Counted from the stretch's first letter, positions 48,793-57,892 are shown. The stretch: 64,000 bases of DNA from Cellvibrio sp. UBA7671 (GCA_002483145.1 DLHJ01000015.1:1-64000), one strand, 5' to 3'. Numbers and translations: made by a program. The notes: generated from the letters alone by a model not told the origin.

Positions 48793-51783
48793 ATGAAAAC
48801 ATTTAACGTAAAGCCTCTGGCCCTGGTGATATCCAGCCTCGCCGTGGCAGGTATTTCACCCGCGCTGCTGGCGCAAGAGCAGACCAAACCGGAGATCGAA
48901 GTGGAAGAGGTGATGGTCACCGGCTACGCCCGTTCGATCCAGAACAGTCTGGATACCAAACGCAACGCCGACACCGTAGTGCAGGCTATCTCCGCTGCTG
49001 ATCTGGGTGGTCTCCCGGATGTATCGATCGCCGATGCGCTCGGCCGGGTGCCCGGTATTACGGTAACTCGCTCCGGCGGACAAGCGGGCACCATTCAGGT
49101 TCGCGGCATGGGTGAAGGCTTTGTCTTTTCTACCCTCAATGGCCGCGAGCAGGTATCGCCCAACGGTACCCGCGCCATGGAGTTCAGCCAGTTCCCCTCG
49201 GAGTTGATCCAGTCGGTAGAAGTGTATATGTCACCCAAAGCATCGCTGATTGAAGGTGGTGTGGCAGGTACAGTGGAATTGAAAACGGCTAACCCGCTGG
49301 AGATGACCGAAGACCAGAAATTTGTGGTCGGCGTGCGCGGCAGTTTTAACGATCAGGCGAGTGATATTTACGGCGCCGAGCCTTATGGTTCACGGCTGTC
49401 GCTTTCGTTCCAGAAAAAGCTGCTGGACGGCACCCTCGGTGTGGCACTGGGTTACGCCAAGCTCGTACAGCCGCGTGCAGCCGCCCGCTTTGAGCACTAC
49501 AACTACGAAACCGCCCCCTTCGATCTAATGAGCGAGGACGGTCTGAACACCCAGGTGGTGGATGAAAACTTCACTCCCCAACCAGTGGCGGAGCGTCCAT
49601 CCAGTGTGCAGATCAGCAACGGTTTTGAACTGCTGCAGACGGGCGGTGAGGAGACCCGCGATGGCTATGTGGCTGCCGTCCAGTTTGAGCCTAATGAAAA
49701 CCTGACGATCAAGTCCGACCTGTTTTACTCCGAGTTCACCTCCGACAGTTATTCGCGCGGCTTCCGTATTCAGCCGCTGCGCAGTGCCGATGTCAGCAGT
49801 GTTGTGCTGTGGAACAACCAGGCCGTAGTTGGCGGTGAATTCAAGATGGCCGACGACAACGCCGATGCTTTCGATTTTCACGTAGTCAGCAACGATGTGA
49901 CCCAAACCAACGAGCTGCTCTCCGGCGGCTTGAATGTACAGTGGAAGCAAGATGCCTGGACCATCGCCGGTGACCTGTCGCGCTCCGACGCCTCGGGTGT
50001 GCAGGCAGATGGCGTAGTGCGTGCGCATCTCTACCGCGCCAAAGAAGATCCGGCACCGGGTTTTGACCCCTACGAGCGCGATCCCGACCAATCCATGGCC
50101 TATCTGCTGGACGGTATCAATCTTCCTACCGTAAGCCTGAGCCGTGATTACGCTGCCTACGACGCCAACGGTGTCAGTAACCTGCGCTTGAGCCGCTACG
50201 AGCGCTATCCGCGCATCAACGACGATCTGATTGACGCCGCGCGTCTGGATTTGAAATACGAGTTTGACGACCTGTTTATAAGCTCCCTAGAGGCGGGTGT
50301 AAGGGCATCCGAGCGCAACCATACAGACCGCCGTCAAGTGTTCGTTTACGGTGATGGCGCCAACAACACGATCACGTCGGACTGGTCCCTGCCTATCACA
50401 GTCGATACTTCCGATGTGGTGAACTGGAAGGGCGATTTCTCCCGTTTCCCATCCTTCCTGGCGATTGATGGCGACGAAATTATGCGCTCTGCGCACAACG
50501 TCGGTTTGGTGCTGGGGCCAGTGCCTGAGGCCACCATAGAAAACCCCAATCCGCAGGCCGTACCTCGTTCAATTGAGCCAGCCGCGCGCTGGGGCGAAGG
50601 GCGTGATTGGTCGATGAAGCAGAGTTCCAATATCGACGAAAACATCACCTCTTATTATTTGCAGGCCAATCTTTCTACCAGCCTGTTGGGGCGTGACCTC
50701 ACCGGTAATATCGGTGTGCGCCACGTAGAGACTGACCAATCGAGCATCGCATTGGTCAATGTGAATGGAGATGTTGAGCGCGGTGCGACTGAAATTTGCG
50801 ATGAGCTGGGCGATTGTCGCAGCAACTTCGCCTACCAAAAACTCGGCGCCAAATACAGCGACACCCTGCCATCGCTAAACCTGAACTTCGCCCTGACCGA
50901 CGAAGACCAGCTGCGTTTGGCTCTGGCGCGTGTGTTGTCGCGCCCGCCCATCAACCGCTTGGCGGCTCCGGATTCCGAAGGCACCATCACCACTGGCTCG
51001 GATAATGTCCCGCGCTTTAACTACGGCTCCAACACCTCTCCCTACCTGACACCGTTTATTGCAGATCAGGTTGATCTCTCCTACGAGCATTACATGGAAG
51101 AGACCAACGGTGCCTTTGTGATTGCCGGTTATCACCGCGACATCAAATCCTTTATTCAGGACGTGACCTTCGAGCAGTTTGATTTCCGCGCAGCCGGCTT
51201 TGATATTCCCGATAGCGCAGAGATTTTGGTCGGAGGCGTACCAACGGAAGTAGAGGTGGAGAACGGTACCTATTCCACTTCTATCAACAATCAGGAAGGC
51301 GGATTTATTCGCGGGATTGAAGTCTCCTACACCCAGACGTTCAACTTCCTGCCGGATTTGTGGTCAGGCTTGGGGGTGAGCACCAGCTACTCCTGGACGG
51401 ACAGCGAGATCAGTGTGGTCAATCCGGTCGAGGCGGGCATAACCGCGGATGCAGCACTGCCATTCCCTGGATTAGTAGAGAACTCGGCTAACTTCACCGT
51501 TTTCTACAGCTACGGTGGTTTTGAAACGCGCCTGTCTACCACCTTCCAGGATTCGTTTGTCGGCGAGACACGCAACATCAACTTGCAACCGATCATCTAT
51601 GCACCGGAAACGCTGCTGGATTATCAAGCTGCCTACAAGTTCGATAACGGTTTGGACCTGGTGTTCTCCATCAGCAACCTCACCAACGAACCCAATAGAA
51701 GTTATATGTTTGATGAAGAGTTAACTCGCACCTTGCAGTGGTTTGGCCGCACTTACTACCTGGGGGCTAACTACTCGTTTTAA
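48793..51783 (+). CDS. TonB-dependent outer-membrane receptor, alpha-glucan uptake (second)
   Basis: A 996-residue receptor with a signal peptide (cleavage after LLA-Q near residue 25) and a TonB box-like VEEVMVTGYA. The plug has VSIADALGRVPGITVTR and IQVRGMGEGFVFSTLNGREQ, and the barrel ends RTYYLGANYSF. It is the same class as the first receptor but clearly diverged. It lies 94 bases after pullulanase with no terminator between, so the products of surface pullulanase are the likely cargo. Like pullulanase it is GC-richer than the genes before it. Confidence 0.88.
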   Translation: MKTFNVKPLALVISSLAVAGISPALLAQEQTKPEIEVEEVMVTGYARSIQNSLDTKRNADTVVQAISAADLGGLPDVSIADALGRVPGITVTRSGGQAGTIQVRGMGEGFVFSTLNGREQVSPNGTRAMEFSQFPSELIQSVEVYMSPKASLIEGGVAGTVELKTANPLEMTEDQKFVVGVRGSFNDQASDIYGAEPYGSRLSLSFQKKLLDGTLGVALGYAKLVQPRAAARFEHYNYETAPFDLMSEDGLNTQVVDENFTPQPVAERPSSVQISNGFELLQTGGEETRDGYVAAVQFEPNENLTIKSDLFYSEFTSDSYSRGFRIQPLRSADVSSVVLWNNQAVVGGEFKMADDNADAFDFHVVSNDVTQTNELLSGGLNVQWKQDAWTIAGDLSRSDASGVQADGVVRAHLYRAKEDPAPGFDPYERDPDQSMAYLLDGINLPTVSLSRDYAAYDANGVSNLRLSRYERYPRINDDLIDAARLDLKYEFDDLFISSLEAGVRASERNHTDRRQVFVYGDGANNTITSDWSLPITVDTSDVVNWKGDFSRFPSFLAIDGDEIMRSAHNVGLVLGPVPEATIENPNPQAVPRSIEPAARWGEGRDWSMKQSSNIDENITSYYLQANLSTSLLGRDLTGNIGVRHVETDQSSIALVNVNGDVERGATEICDELGDCRSNFAYQKLGAKYSDTLPSLNLNFALTDEDQLRLALARVLSRPPINRLAAPDSEGTITTGSDNVPRFNYGSNTSPYLTPFIADQVDLSYEHYMEETNGAFVIAGYHRDIKSFIQDVTFEQFDFRAAGFDIPDSAEILVGGVPTEVEVENGTYSTSINNQEGGFIRGIEVSYTQTFNFLPDLWSGLGVSTSYSWTDSEISVVNPVEAGITADAALPFPGLVENSANFTVFYSYGGFETRLSTTFQDSFVGETRNINLQPIIYAPETLLDYQAAYKFDNGLDLVFSISNLTNEPNRSYMFDEELTRTLQWFGRTYYLGANYSF

Positions 51784-51807
51784 TGCTTTAGTTCAGGTGT
51801 TTTTTGT

Positions 51808-51841
51808 AAAAGCCGCACATGAAAATGTGCGGCTTTTTTTT
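51808..51841 (+). terminator. Terminator after the second TonB receptor
   Basis: AAAGCCGCACAT pairs with ATGTGCGGCTTT around GAAA, followed by T residues. It ends the alpha-glucan locus. Confidence 0.9.
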
Positions 51842-51930
51842 GCCTAATTTGGATTCGGTGGGATTAATCAATATGAAAAAAATTTAGAGAACATTTTTGA
51901 ACGTCGCAAGCGGCTCGCAGGGCGAGTCTT

Positions 51931-52305
51931 ATGGATGAGACGAGTAGTGGCCGCGTGTATGATCCGGAATTAGGCCGCTTTATGAGCGCCGATCCGTTTG
52001 TGCAAGCGCCCTATAATTCGCAGAGTTACAACCGCTACTCGTATGTGTTTAACAGCACGCTGAGTTTTACGGATCCGAGTAGGTATGAGTGTTATGAATT
52101 TCCTGAGAAATGGAGTGACAGAAAGATTCTTCATTATGTTTCAGATATTGCCACTGATCCTAAATCTAAAAAAGGTAATGGCAAGTGGGATTCACCATAT
52201 GCAATAGGCGAAAGAGATGGCGTTCTCATTAGGGTGGATTTTTATCCCAACAATCATCAAAAATATGCAGGTGAAATATCAACTGCATATCCTCTTGCGC
52301 AATAA
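51931..52305 (+). pseudogene. Orphan Rhs tip fragment with truncated EndoU-like nuclease domain
   Basis: A 124-residue frame. The first half is the very conserved end of the Rhs core ([19 protein letters not shown], then NRYSYVF and FTDPS), which normally comes after more than 1000 residues. The second half ([21 protein letters not shown], then [10 protein letters not shown] and STAYPL) fits the C-terminal half of the bacterial EndoU nuclease family (PF14436). The N-terminal half of that domain, with the paired catalytic histidines, is missing. The core ends DPSR instead of DPSG. A stop codon lies in frame just upstream (51898). It looks like a remnant or a displaced recombination cassette. 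Confidence 0.6.
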
Positions 52306-52317
52306 AGGGTAAAACTT

Positions 52318-52620
52318 ATGGTGGAGTTATCTATAGATCAGGCCGACAATATTGAAAATCTCTTAAATAGATTAGTAAACGATACTGGATTTTTCCTTGA
52401 TGATGAGTCGCTAAGCGCCGTGAAGGATTATATTGCGCACAGAGAGTATGAAATGGCGTTTGAAGGTTTTTTTATGGAGTTAATTGAAAAGCAAATCCAA
52501 CCTGTTGGGTTTGAAATTTATCATGATTTGGGGAAAGAATTAGGTTTAGATAGAGAAAGCGTTTTCGATGCTCTTTTTTGGCAGAAATTTTCTTTCTGGC
52601 TGGGAAATAGTTGCGCATAG
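52318..52620 (+). CDS. MafI-like probable immunity protein
   Basis: A 100-residue acidic, mostly helical protein with a pattern (ALxD-type helix, HREYEMAFEGFFMELIEKQI, then IYHDLGKELGL) reminiscent of MafI-family immunity proteins, which protect against MafB/EndoU-type toxins. It starts 12 bases after the truncated EndoU fragment, the usual toxin-immunity order. The gene is intact although the toxin is not. AT-rich. Family assignment is by pattern only. Confidence 0.45.
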   Translation: MVELSIDQADNIENLLNRLVNDTGFFLDDESLSAVKDYIAHREYEMAFEGFFMELIEKQIQPVGFEIYHDLGKELGLDRESVFDALFWQKFSFWLGNSCA

Positions 52621-52666
52621 TTTGGACATCATGCCCAATGAACCCATTGTAAATTAATGCCATTTC

Positions 52667-52699
52667 AACCCCGGCACCCAATGCCGGGGTTTTATTTTT
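52667..52699 (+). terminator. Terminator after the immunity gene
   Basis: CCCCGGCA (52669-52676) pairs with TGCCGGGG (52682-52689), followed by TTTTATTTTT. Confidence 0.85.
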
Positions 52700-52859
52700 A
52701 GTGTTCAGGAAAGTTATTACCACCACTAAAATCCCCCCACAAAAACGCCTATAAATTTAATCTGTAGTTTGTAGCCTGAACCGACCAGTGGGCGGATCTA
52801 TGCTGCCAATCCGACTATACTCATCTACCTGTACTGCTTATCCCCGAAAAGGAACTCCT

Positions 52860-55034
52860 ATGCGTTATCCCAACTTCCCGCCTATTGCCTACTTCGCTGC
52901 GTTGATGCTGGCGCCGACATGGGTGTATGCCCACGCCGAGCATGATAAGGTGCGTTATGTCGCCGAGACGGGGAAAGACGAAGGGCGGTGTGACCAGATC
53001 AGCGCGCCCTGCCAAACCATCGCCTATGCCGCGAAACAGGCGGGCAAGGGCGACCAGATTCAGATGGCGGAAGGGCGCTATGAAATTACCGATCTGGATT
53101 CGATATTTTATCTCTCATCCAATGTGGTTCCCGTCACTGGCAGTTATCAAAAAAAGACGTTTCAAAAACCGGCCGCGCCTGCCACTAACAGCATTCTGGT
53201 GGGCGTGCCCGCTGAGTTCGCGCAGGGTTTGGCTGAGCAAGGGTTTCAGGTCATTAGCGATACCAAAGGCCTTAACCGCAGTGAGCAAGATTATCTGAAT
53301 GCCAAACAATCGCAGTTAACGGCGATGGCAAGTGCGCAAGCAGAAGTGCCCTGTGTGGCGGGTAAAGCGGGCGAATTTAGTTGTAATAATTTAGGGCTGC
53401 TAACGCATGTGCCGCTTGCCACCCTGGGCAATAACAATTCGCGCGGCAATGATATTTGGGGCCATTTTGATCTCAATGACAATCGCGAATACGCGTTGGT
53501 CGGTTTGACGAATGGTGTGAGTATTGTGGAGGTGACTGATCCGGTTAATCCGCGTGTAGTGAGTTTTATCGCCAGCCAAAATACCATCTGGCGCGATCTG
53601 GCAACTTATCAGTATTACGATGACACGCGTCGCCGTTGGATGAGTTATGCCTACATCAGTGCCGATGCTGCATCGGTAGGTACAATGATTCTGGATTTGA
53701 ATGAGTTGCCAAATAAAGTGACCCATGTGGCGAGTGAAACCACTGACACCAGTGCACACAATATTTATATCAGTAACGTCGACTACTCTACCGGTGTTGT
53801 ACTCACCAAACGCACACCTTATTTGCATCTTGCCGGCAGCAATAGACAGGGCGGTGCATTTAATAGTTATTCGTTGACTAATCCTTTATCGCCGCAAGCA
53901 GTTTATAAACATCCGGCCAATTCGCGCGATTGGTACAGCCATGACATTACCTCACTGTGGATTATGGATGCGCGGCGCGAGCAGTGCATCGATAAAAATA
54001 ATGACTGCGATCTGGTGATTGACTACAACGAAAATGAAGTCTTGTTGTGGGACAAAACCGATAGCGCCAAACCCTTTAATTTGGCGCGCAGCACTTATCA
54101 ATATGTGTCTTATGTGCACTCGGGTTGGTGGACAGAAGACCGGCAATTTTATTCAGTGCACGATGAATTGGATGAGCAGCGCTACAATTTAAATACGCGT
54201 GTGCGTTTTTTTGAACTCAACAATTTACGTGCGCCCGAATTGGTAGGCGAGTATATCGGGCCGACGCCAGCTGTTGATCACAATGGTTATACCCGTGGCA
54301 ACCGCTACTATTTTTCCAATTACGAGCGCGGCTTGGTTGTGCTGGATATTTCGGATCCGCGCAATCCGGTTGAGGCGGGTTTTTTTGATACCTATCCCAT
54401 TGCGAATTCCGCTTCGTTTAATGGTGCCTGGAGTACCTACCCATTTTTACCGAGTGGCAATATTTTAATTGGTGATATTAATAGCGGTTTGTATGTCATT
54501 CGCGATAACACCGCCAAAGCGCAGGGCAGCGTAAAATTTTCCAGCGCGCGCGTTGCCGCAAAAGAGGGTGAGGTATTGCGCGTGACATTGCAGCGAGTGG
54601 GTGGCAGCACAGGTGCGGTGGATGTGTTTTATGAGGCTCAACCGGGCAATGCAACTGCTCAGGATTTCACTTCCATCGCTGGCAGTATTAGCTGGCTCGA
54701 CGGTGATGCCAGCGAAAAAATAATTGAGATTCCGATTGCAGCTGATGTTTCAGGCAATGAATTTACCGAAACTTTTTTTGTGCGCCTCTACAATCCGCGC
54801 AATGGGCTTATGTTGGCGTCGCCCAATCTTCTTGTTGTGGATATCGCCGATAAACCGGATGAGCCGGTGACAGTCAGTTCGTCGTCCGTTAATTCATCCA
54901 GCTCTGCTGCTGCAGTTGAGCCTAAAAAATCGGGCAGTGGCGGTGGTTCGGCACCGCTGTTGATTCTGGGATTGCTCGGCTTATTGGCTGTTAATACACG
55001 TTATTCTTTCGCGGTAAATGCTCATGGCAATTGA
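52860..55034 (+). CDS. Secreted choice-of-anchor B-type protein with GlyGly-CTERM tail
   Basis: A 724-residue surface or secreted protein. ATG 52860 follows AAAGGA and gives a clean signal peptide (cleavage after VYA near residue 21). The middle has LVIVD-type propeller repeats (ALVGLTNGVSIVEVTDPVNPRVV, GLVVLDISDPRNPVEAGFF), as in choice-of-anchor B proteins (TIGR04312). A Calx-beta-like domain follows (VKFSSARVAAKEGEVLRVTLQR). A Ser-rich linker leads to SGSGGGSAPLLILGLLGLLA, a GlyGly-CTERM signal usually processed by rhombosortase. The frame runs about 15 residues past the hydrophobic helix and overlaps the next gene. Function unknown. Confidence 0.7.
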   Translation: MRYPNFPPIAYFAALMLAPTWVYAHAEHDKVRYVAETGKDEGRCDQISAPCQTIAYAAKQAGKGDQIQMAEGRYEITDLDSIFYLSSNVVPVTGSYQKKTFQKPAAPATNSILVGVPAEFAQGLAEQGFQVISDTKGLNRSEQDYLNAKQSQLTAMASAQAEVPCVAGKAGEFSCNNLGLLTHVPLATLGNNNSRGNDIWGHFDLNDNREYALVGLTNGVSIVEVTDPVNPRVVSFIASQNTIWRDLATYQYYDDTRRRWMSYAYISADAASVGTMILDLNELPNKVTHVASETTDTSAHNIYISNVDYSTGVVLTKRTPYLHLAGSNRQGGAFNSYSLTNPLSPQAVYKHPANSRDWYSHDITSLWIMDARREQCIDKNNDCDLVIDYNENEVLLWDKTDSAKPFNLARSTYQYVSYVHSGWWTEDRQFYSVHDELDEQRYNLNTRVRFFELNNLRAPELVGEYIGPTPAVDHNGYTRGNRYYFSNYERGLVVLDISDPRNPVEAGFFDTYPIANSASFNGAWSTYPFLPSGNILIGDINSGLYVIRDNTAKAQGSVKFSSARVAAKEGEVLRVTLQRVGGSTGAVDVFYEAQPGNATAQDFTSIAGSISWLDGDASEKIIEIPIAADVSGNEFTETFFVRLYNPRNGLMLASPNLLVVDIADKPDEPVTVSSSSVNSSSSAAAVEPKKSGSGGGSAPLLILGLLGLLAVNTRYSFAVNAHGN

Positions 55035-55482
55035 AATCGAACGTAAATTTTTAGTGGTGGGTGATGCATGGCGCACTGCGCCCCCGGTGTTTTATTCGCA
55101 GGGCTACTTGAATCGCGATAAGGCCCGCACGGTGCGGGTGCGGATTGCCGGGGAAGAGGCTTTTCTAACCATTAAAGGAACTTCTGTTGGTGCGCGCCGT
55201 GCGGAATTTGAATATCCGATACCGGTTTGGGATGCGCGCGAATTATTGGCACTGTGTGAGCAGCCACTGATTGAGAAAAATCGCCGCAAAATCTTGCACG
55301 AAGGGTTTGTCTGGGAAGTCGATGAGTTTTTGGGTGAGAACCTTGGTCTTGTGGTCGCAGAGATAGAATTACCTGCGGAGGATAGTGTTTTCGCCAAACC
55401 GGATTGGGTGGGTGAGGAGGTGACTGAGGATGCTCGCTACTTCAACTCCAATCTTTCCTGCACCCCCTTCAATCGCTGGTAA
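55024..55482 (+). CDS. CYTH-domain phosphatase (inorganic triphosphatase type)
   Basis: A 152-residue protein starting MAIEIERKFLVVGDAWR. The ExExK signature of CYTH domains is at residues 4-8 (E-I-E-R-K), and paired basic and acidic strands follow (TVRVRIAGEEAFLTIKG). Members hydrolyse inorganic triphosphate or related substrates. ATG 55024 is chosen for the canonical start; an in-frame ATG two codons upstream is possible. The gene overlaps the end of the preceding one by 11 bases. Confidence 0.85.
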   Translation: MAIEIERKFLVVGDAWRTAPPVFYSQGYLNRDKARTVRVRIAGEEAFLTIKGTSVGARRAEFEYPIPVWDARELLALCEQPLIEKNRRKILHEGFVWEVDEFLGENLGLVVAEIELPAEDSVFAKPDWVGEEVTEDARYFNSNLSCTPFNRW

Positions 55483-55521
55483 ATAGCTATTTGCTATTAG
55501 GTGTATCAGGTCAATTTTCTT

Positions 55522-55536
55522 TGATAATGATTATCG
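55522..55536. promoter_or_regulatory. Probable Fur box
   Basis: TGATAATGATTATCG matches the 7-1-7 Fur consensus TGATAAT-N-ATTATCA at all positions but the last. It lies 75 bases before the DUF2061 gene. Confidence 0.6.
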
Positions 55537-55611
55537 CTTGCTTAGTATGGCTACATCGGCTGATCGCGAAGAGTTTGATTAGCCACCCTATTAGCAAGCG
55601 AGGATTCCATC

Positions 55612-55821
55612 ATGGCAAAGACCGCAACATTTGCAGCAGTTCACTTCACCGTCGCCTTTTCAGTAGGCTACGCCCTGACCGGTAGTGTAGTTATCGGCGG
55701 TACTATGGCGCTGGTGGAACCGGCTATAAACACGGTTGCCTTCTACTTTCACGAGCTTGGCTGGAAGAAATTTGAGGAGAACAAAACGGTATTGCAGGAG
55801 GCGCTGGCCAACAGCGTTTAG
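55612..55821 (+). CDS. DUF2061-family small membrane protein
   Basis: A 69-residue protein with two hydrophobic segments (TFAAVHFTVAFSVGYALTG and VVIGGTMALVEPAINTVAFY) and the HELGWKKFEENK tail typical of DUF2061 proteins. GCGAGGA precedes the ATG. Function is unknown. A Fur box upstream suggests iron control. It is monocistronic, ending at a bidirectional terminator. Confidence 0.8.
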   Translation: MAKTATFAAVHFTVAFSVGYALTGSVVIGGTMALVEPAINTVAFYFHELGWKKFEENKTVLQEALANSV

Positions 55822-55836
55822 ATGGCGACCCACAAT

Positions 55837-55879
55837 AAAAAACGGCCAGTAACTTTTGCTAGTTACTGGCCGTTTTTTT
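55837..55879. terminator. Bidirectional terminator between DUF2061 and tatC
   Basis: AAAAAACGGCCAGTAAC pairs with GTTACTGGCCGTTTTTT, giving T-tracts on both strands for the convergent genes. Confidence 0.92.
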
Positions 55880-55891
55880 ACCAATATGTAA

Positions 55892-56674
55892 TCAGGGGTT
55901 CTGGCTCTCGTCGTTGTCGGCCGCTTCCGCTGCCTGATTGCGTTCTTCGCTGCGTTTTTTGAGCATCCGGCCAAAAAACAACCCCGATTCGAATAGCATC
56001 CACATGGGAACGGCGAGCATGGTTTGGGAGAACACATCCGGTGGCGTCAGCAGCATGCCCACTACGAAACAAGCCACAATAATGTAGCGGCGTTTTTCTG
56101 CCAGGCCTTCTGGTGTGACTATGCCTGAGTGAATCAGGAGCACTGTTGCGACCGGAATTTCAAACGCAAAACCGAATGCAAAAAACATGTGCAACACCAA
56201 ATCCAAATATTTGGTGATGTCGGTCATCGCACTCACACCCTCAAGCTCTATGCCCATGGTGAAATTAAACAGCATAGGAAGTACAAGGAAATAGGCGAAA
56301 GCCATTCCAGCAAAGAACAAGATTACGCTGGAGATCAGCAGGGGCGCGGCAAGTTGTTGTTCGTGTTTATAGAGCCCGGGGGCTATAAATGACCACACCT
56401 GAAAAAGGATAAAGGGCACAGCCAGCAGCAGCGCCAGATAAAACGTTAACTTGAGTGGTGTCAAAAAGGGCGAGATCACATCCGTCGCGATCATATTTGT
56501 GCCCTCGGGCAACACCGCGAGCAAGGGTGCCGACACCACACCGTAAATATCAGTGGCGAATGGAAAAAGGCAAACAAATACGGCCAGCAAAAAATAGACA
56601 GTGTGCAGCAAGCGATTGCGCAGCTCTATCAGGTGATGAACCAGCGGTTGTTCTTTATCTTTTTGATCGTTCAT
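55892..56674 (-). CDS. tatC: Sec-independent protein translocase TatC
   Basis: TatC binds twin-arginine signal peptides in the inner membrane. ATG 56674 gives 260 residues starting MNDQKDKEQPLVHHLIELRNRLL with the conserved HLxELRxR motif. Six membrane helices are visible, and LTPPDVFSQTMLAVPMWMLFE is the conserved late segment. A longer upstream frame runs into tatB and is rejected. The gap to tatB is seven bases. Confidence 0.96.
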   Translation of the reverse strand: MNDQKDKEQPLVHHLIELRNRLLHTVYFLLAVFVCLFPFATDIYGVVSAPLLAVLPEGTNMIATDVISPFLTPLKLTFYLALLLAVPFILFQVWSFIAPGLYKHEQQLAAPLLISSVILFFAGMAFAYFLVLPMLFNFTMGIELEGVSAMTDITKYLDLVLHMFFAFGFAFEIPVATVLLIHSGIVTPEGLAEKRRYIIVACFVVGMLLTPPDVFSQTMLAVPMWMLFESGLFFGRMLKKRSEERNQAAEAADNDESQNP

Positions 56675-56681
56675 GAGCGAC

Positions 56682-57212
56682 TTAGTGGCCTGTTCCAGAT
56701 TGCGCGGACGTATTGGCAGCCTGATGTGTGGTGGTCGGTGTTGTACCTGCAACGGGTGCACTGCCTGTGCTGGCAACAGTCGTGCTGCTTGTTGTGGATG
56801 CAGCAGGGGTTGGTTGTTGTGCCGTAGCGGGAGTGACCGGCTTGCTGCGCTCTGCGGCAGATTCATCTCCGTGAGCGTGATCAGGTAACTCGTCGGGCGG
56901 GCCGTAGTCGGATGCTTGCCGGCGCGCTTCGGCATTGGCATCTTCATACTGCTTAACATCAAGAAGCGTTTGTTCGAATTTGATCCGCGCTTCTTCGATA
57001 TTTTGCATGACTTCTTCATTGTGCAGTTGACGACGAATATCATCAGCACCGATTTGCCGCTCAATTTCGTTGCGGGTATCGCGCAAGCTGCGCTTGAGGC
57101 GTCCAATCCAAAGCCCTGCGGAGCGCACGGCACCTGGCAACTGCTCTGGCCCAATCACGACCAGAGCTACCACCAGACATACCAGCAGTTCGGTAAAACC
57201 TATATCAAACAC
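56682..57212 (-). CDS. tatB: Sec-independent protein translocase TatB
   Basis: A 176-residue protein with an N-terminal membrane helix ([26 protein letters not shown]), the TatB-specific Glu near residue 8 and an amphipathic helix. The C-terminal half is a low-complexity Thr/Ala/Pro/Ser linker of about 60 residues, longer than needed for function. It lies three bases after tatA. Confidence 0.95.
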   Translation of the reverse strand: MFDIGFTELLVCLVVALVVIGPEQLPGAVRSAGLWIGRLKRSLRDTRNEIERQIGADDIRRQLHNEEVMQNIEEARIKFEQTLLDVKQYEDANAEARRQASDYGPPDELPDHAHGDESAAERSKPVTPATAQQPTPAASTTSSTTVASTGSAPVAGTTPTTTHQAANTSAQSGTGH

Positions 57213-57215
57213 GGC

Positions 57216-57485
57216 TTACACCTTGGTGTTGTTTTGATCAACTTTGTCGCCGGTTGGCGCAGCTGTCGCTGCAGTGTTTTTCTGGTCCAGGTTTTTTGAA
57301 TCAAGCGCTTTCTGCGCTTCCTCTTCTTCTTTTTTGGTCTCGTCACTGCTCATTGAGTTTTTGAAACCTTTGATCATGCTGCCGAGATCGCCACCCAGTG
57401 TGCGCAAACGCTTGGTGCCGAATAACATGACCACAATGGCCAATACGATAAGGAGTTGCCAAATACTAATGCCGCTAAGACCCAT
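57216..57485 (-). CDS. tatA: Sec-independent protein translocase TatA
   Basis: An 89-residue protein. One membrane helix ([22 protein letters not shown]) with the [14 protein letters not shown] hinge and amphipathic helix is followed by an acidic/lysine-rich tail. It forms the translocation pore with TatBC. It is the first tat gene after hisE. Confidence 0.95.
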   Translation of the reverse strand: MGLSGISIWQLLIVLAIVVMLFGTKRLRTLGGDLGSMIKGFKNSMSSDETKKEEEEAQKALDSKNLDQKNTAATAAPTGDKVDQNNTKV

Positions 57486-57519
57486 GATGATTTCCTCGCA
57501 AAAAAATAGATAAAGGTTG

Positions 57520-57858
57520 TTATTCCTGAGTGCGCGCTGCTTTTTCGTCGAGACCTGAAACGTTAAAACGACGCGCTAGCTCCTTCAAAACTGCATCGGC
57601 ATCGGTGCCGAGGTGCGACAACATTACCAGGCTATGAAACCACAAATCGGCGGTTTCGTAGATCAGGTCGGTATTGTCGCCACTGGCCTGTGCATCCTTT
57701 GCTGCCAAAATCGTTTCGGTGCATTCCTCACCGACTTTTTCCAAAATCTTATTCAGCCCTTTTTGATGCAGGCTGGCAACGTAGGATGTCTCAGCGCCCG
57801 CATTATTTTTACGCGCCTCGAGAATTTCCGTCAGTTGTTGGAGAATATCGTTACTCAT
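57520..57858 (-). CDS. hisE: Phosphoribosyl-ATP pyrophosphatase
   Basis: HisE performs the second step of histidine synthesis. The 112-residue product has the all-alpha MazG-like core with [21 protein letters not shown] and [15 protein letters not shown], the acidic metal-binding residues, and [17 protein letters not shown]. It lies between hisI and tatA, an arrangement shared with pseudomonads. Confidence 0.96.
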   Translation of the reverse strand: MSNDILQQLTEILEARKNNAGAETSYVASLHQKGLNKILEKVGEECTETILAAKDAQASGDNTDLIYETADLWFHSLVMLSHLGTDADAVLKELARRFNVSGLDEKAARTQE

Positions 57859-57892
57859 GAACAGCTCATTTCACTAATAAGGGTTGGCAATC

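Noticed and set aside
51842-51930. Upstream continuation of the Rhs core
   Set aside because: An in-frame stop at 51898-51900 and no core-like sequence in any frame show that the core is cut here.
56675-57154. N-terminal extension of tatC by 160 codons
   Set aside because: It reads tatB in another frame; TatC starts at 56674 with a canonical N terminus.
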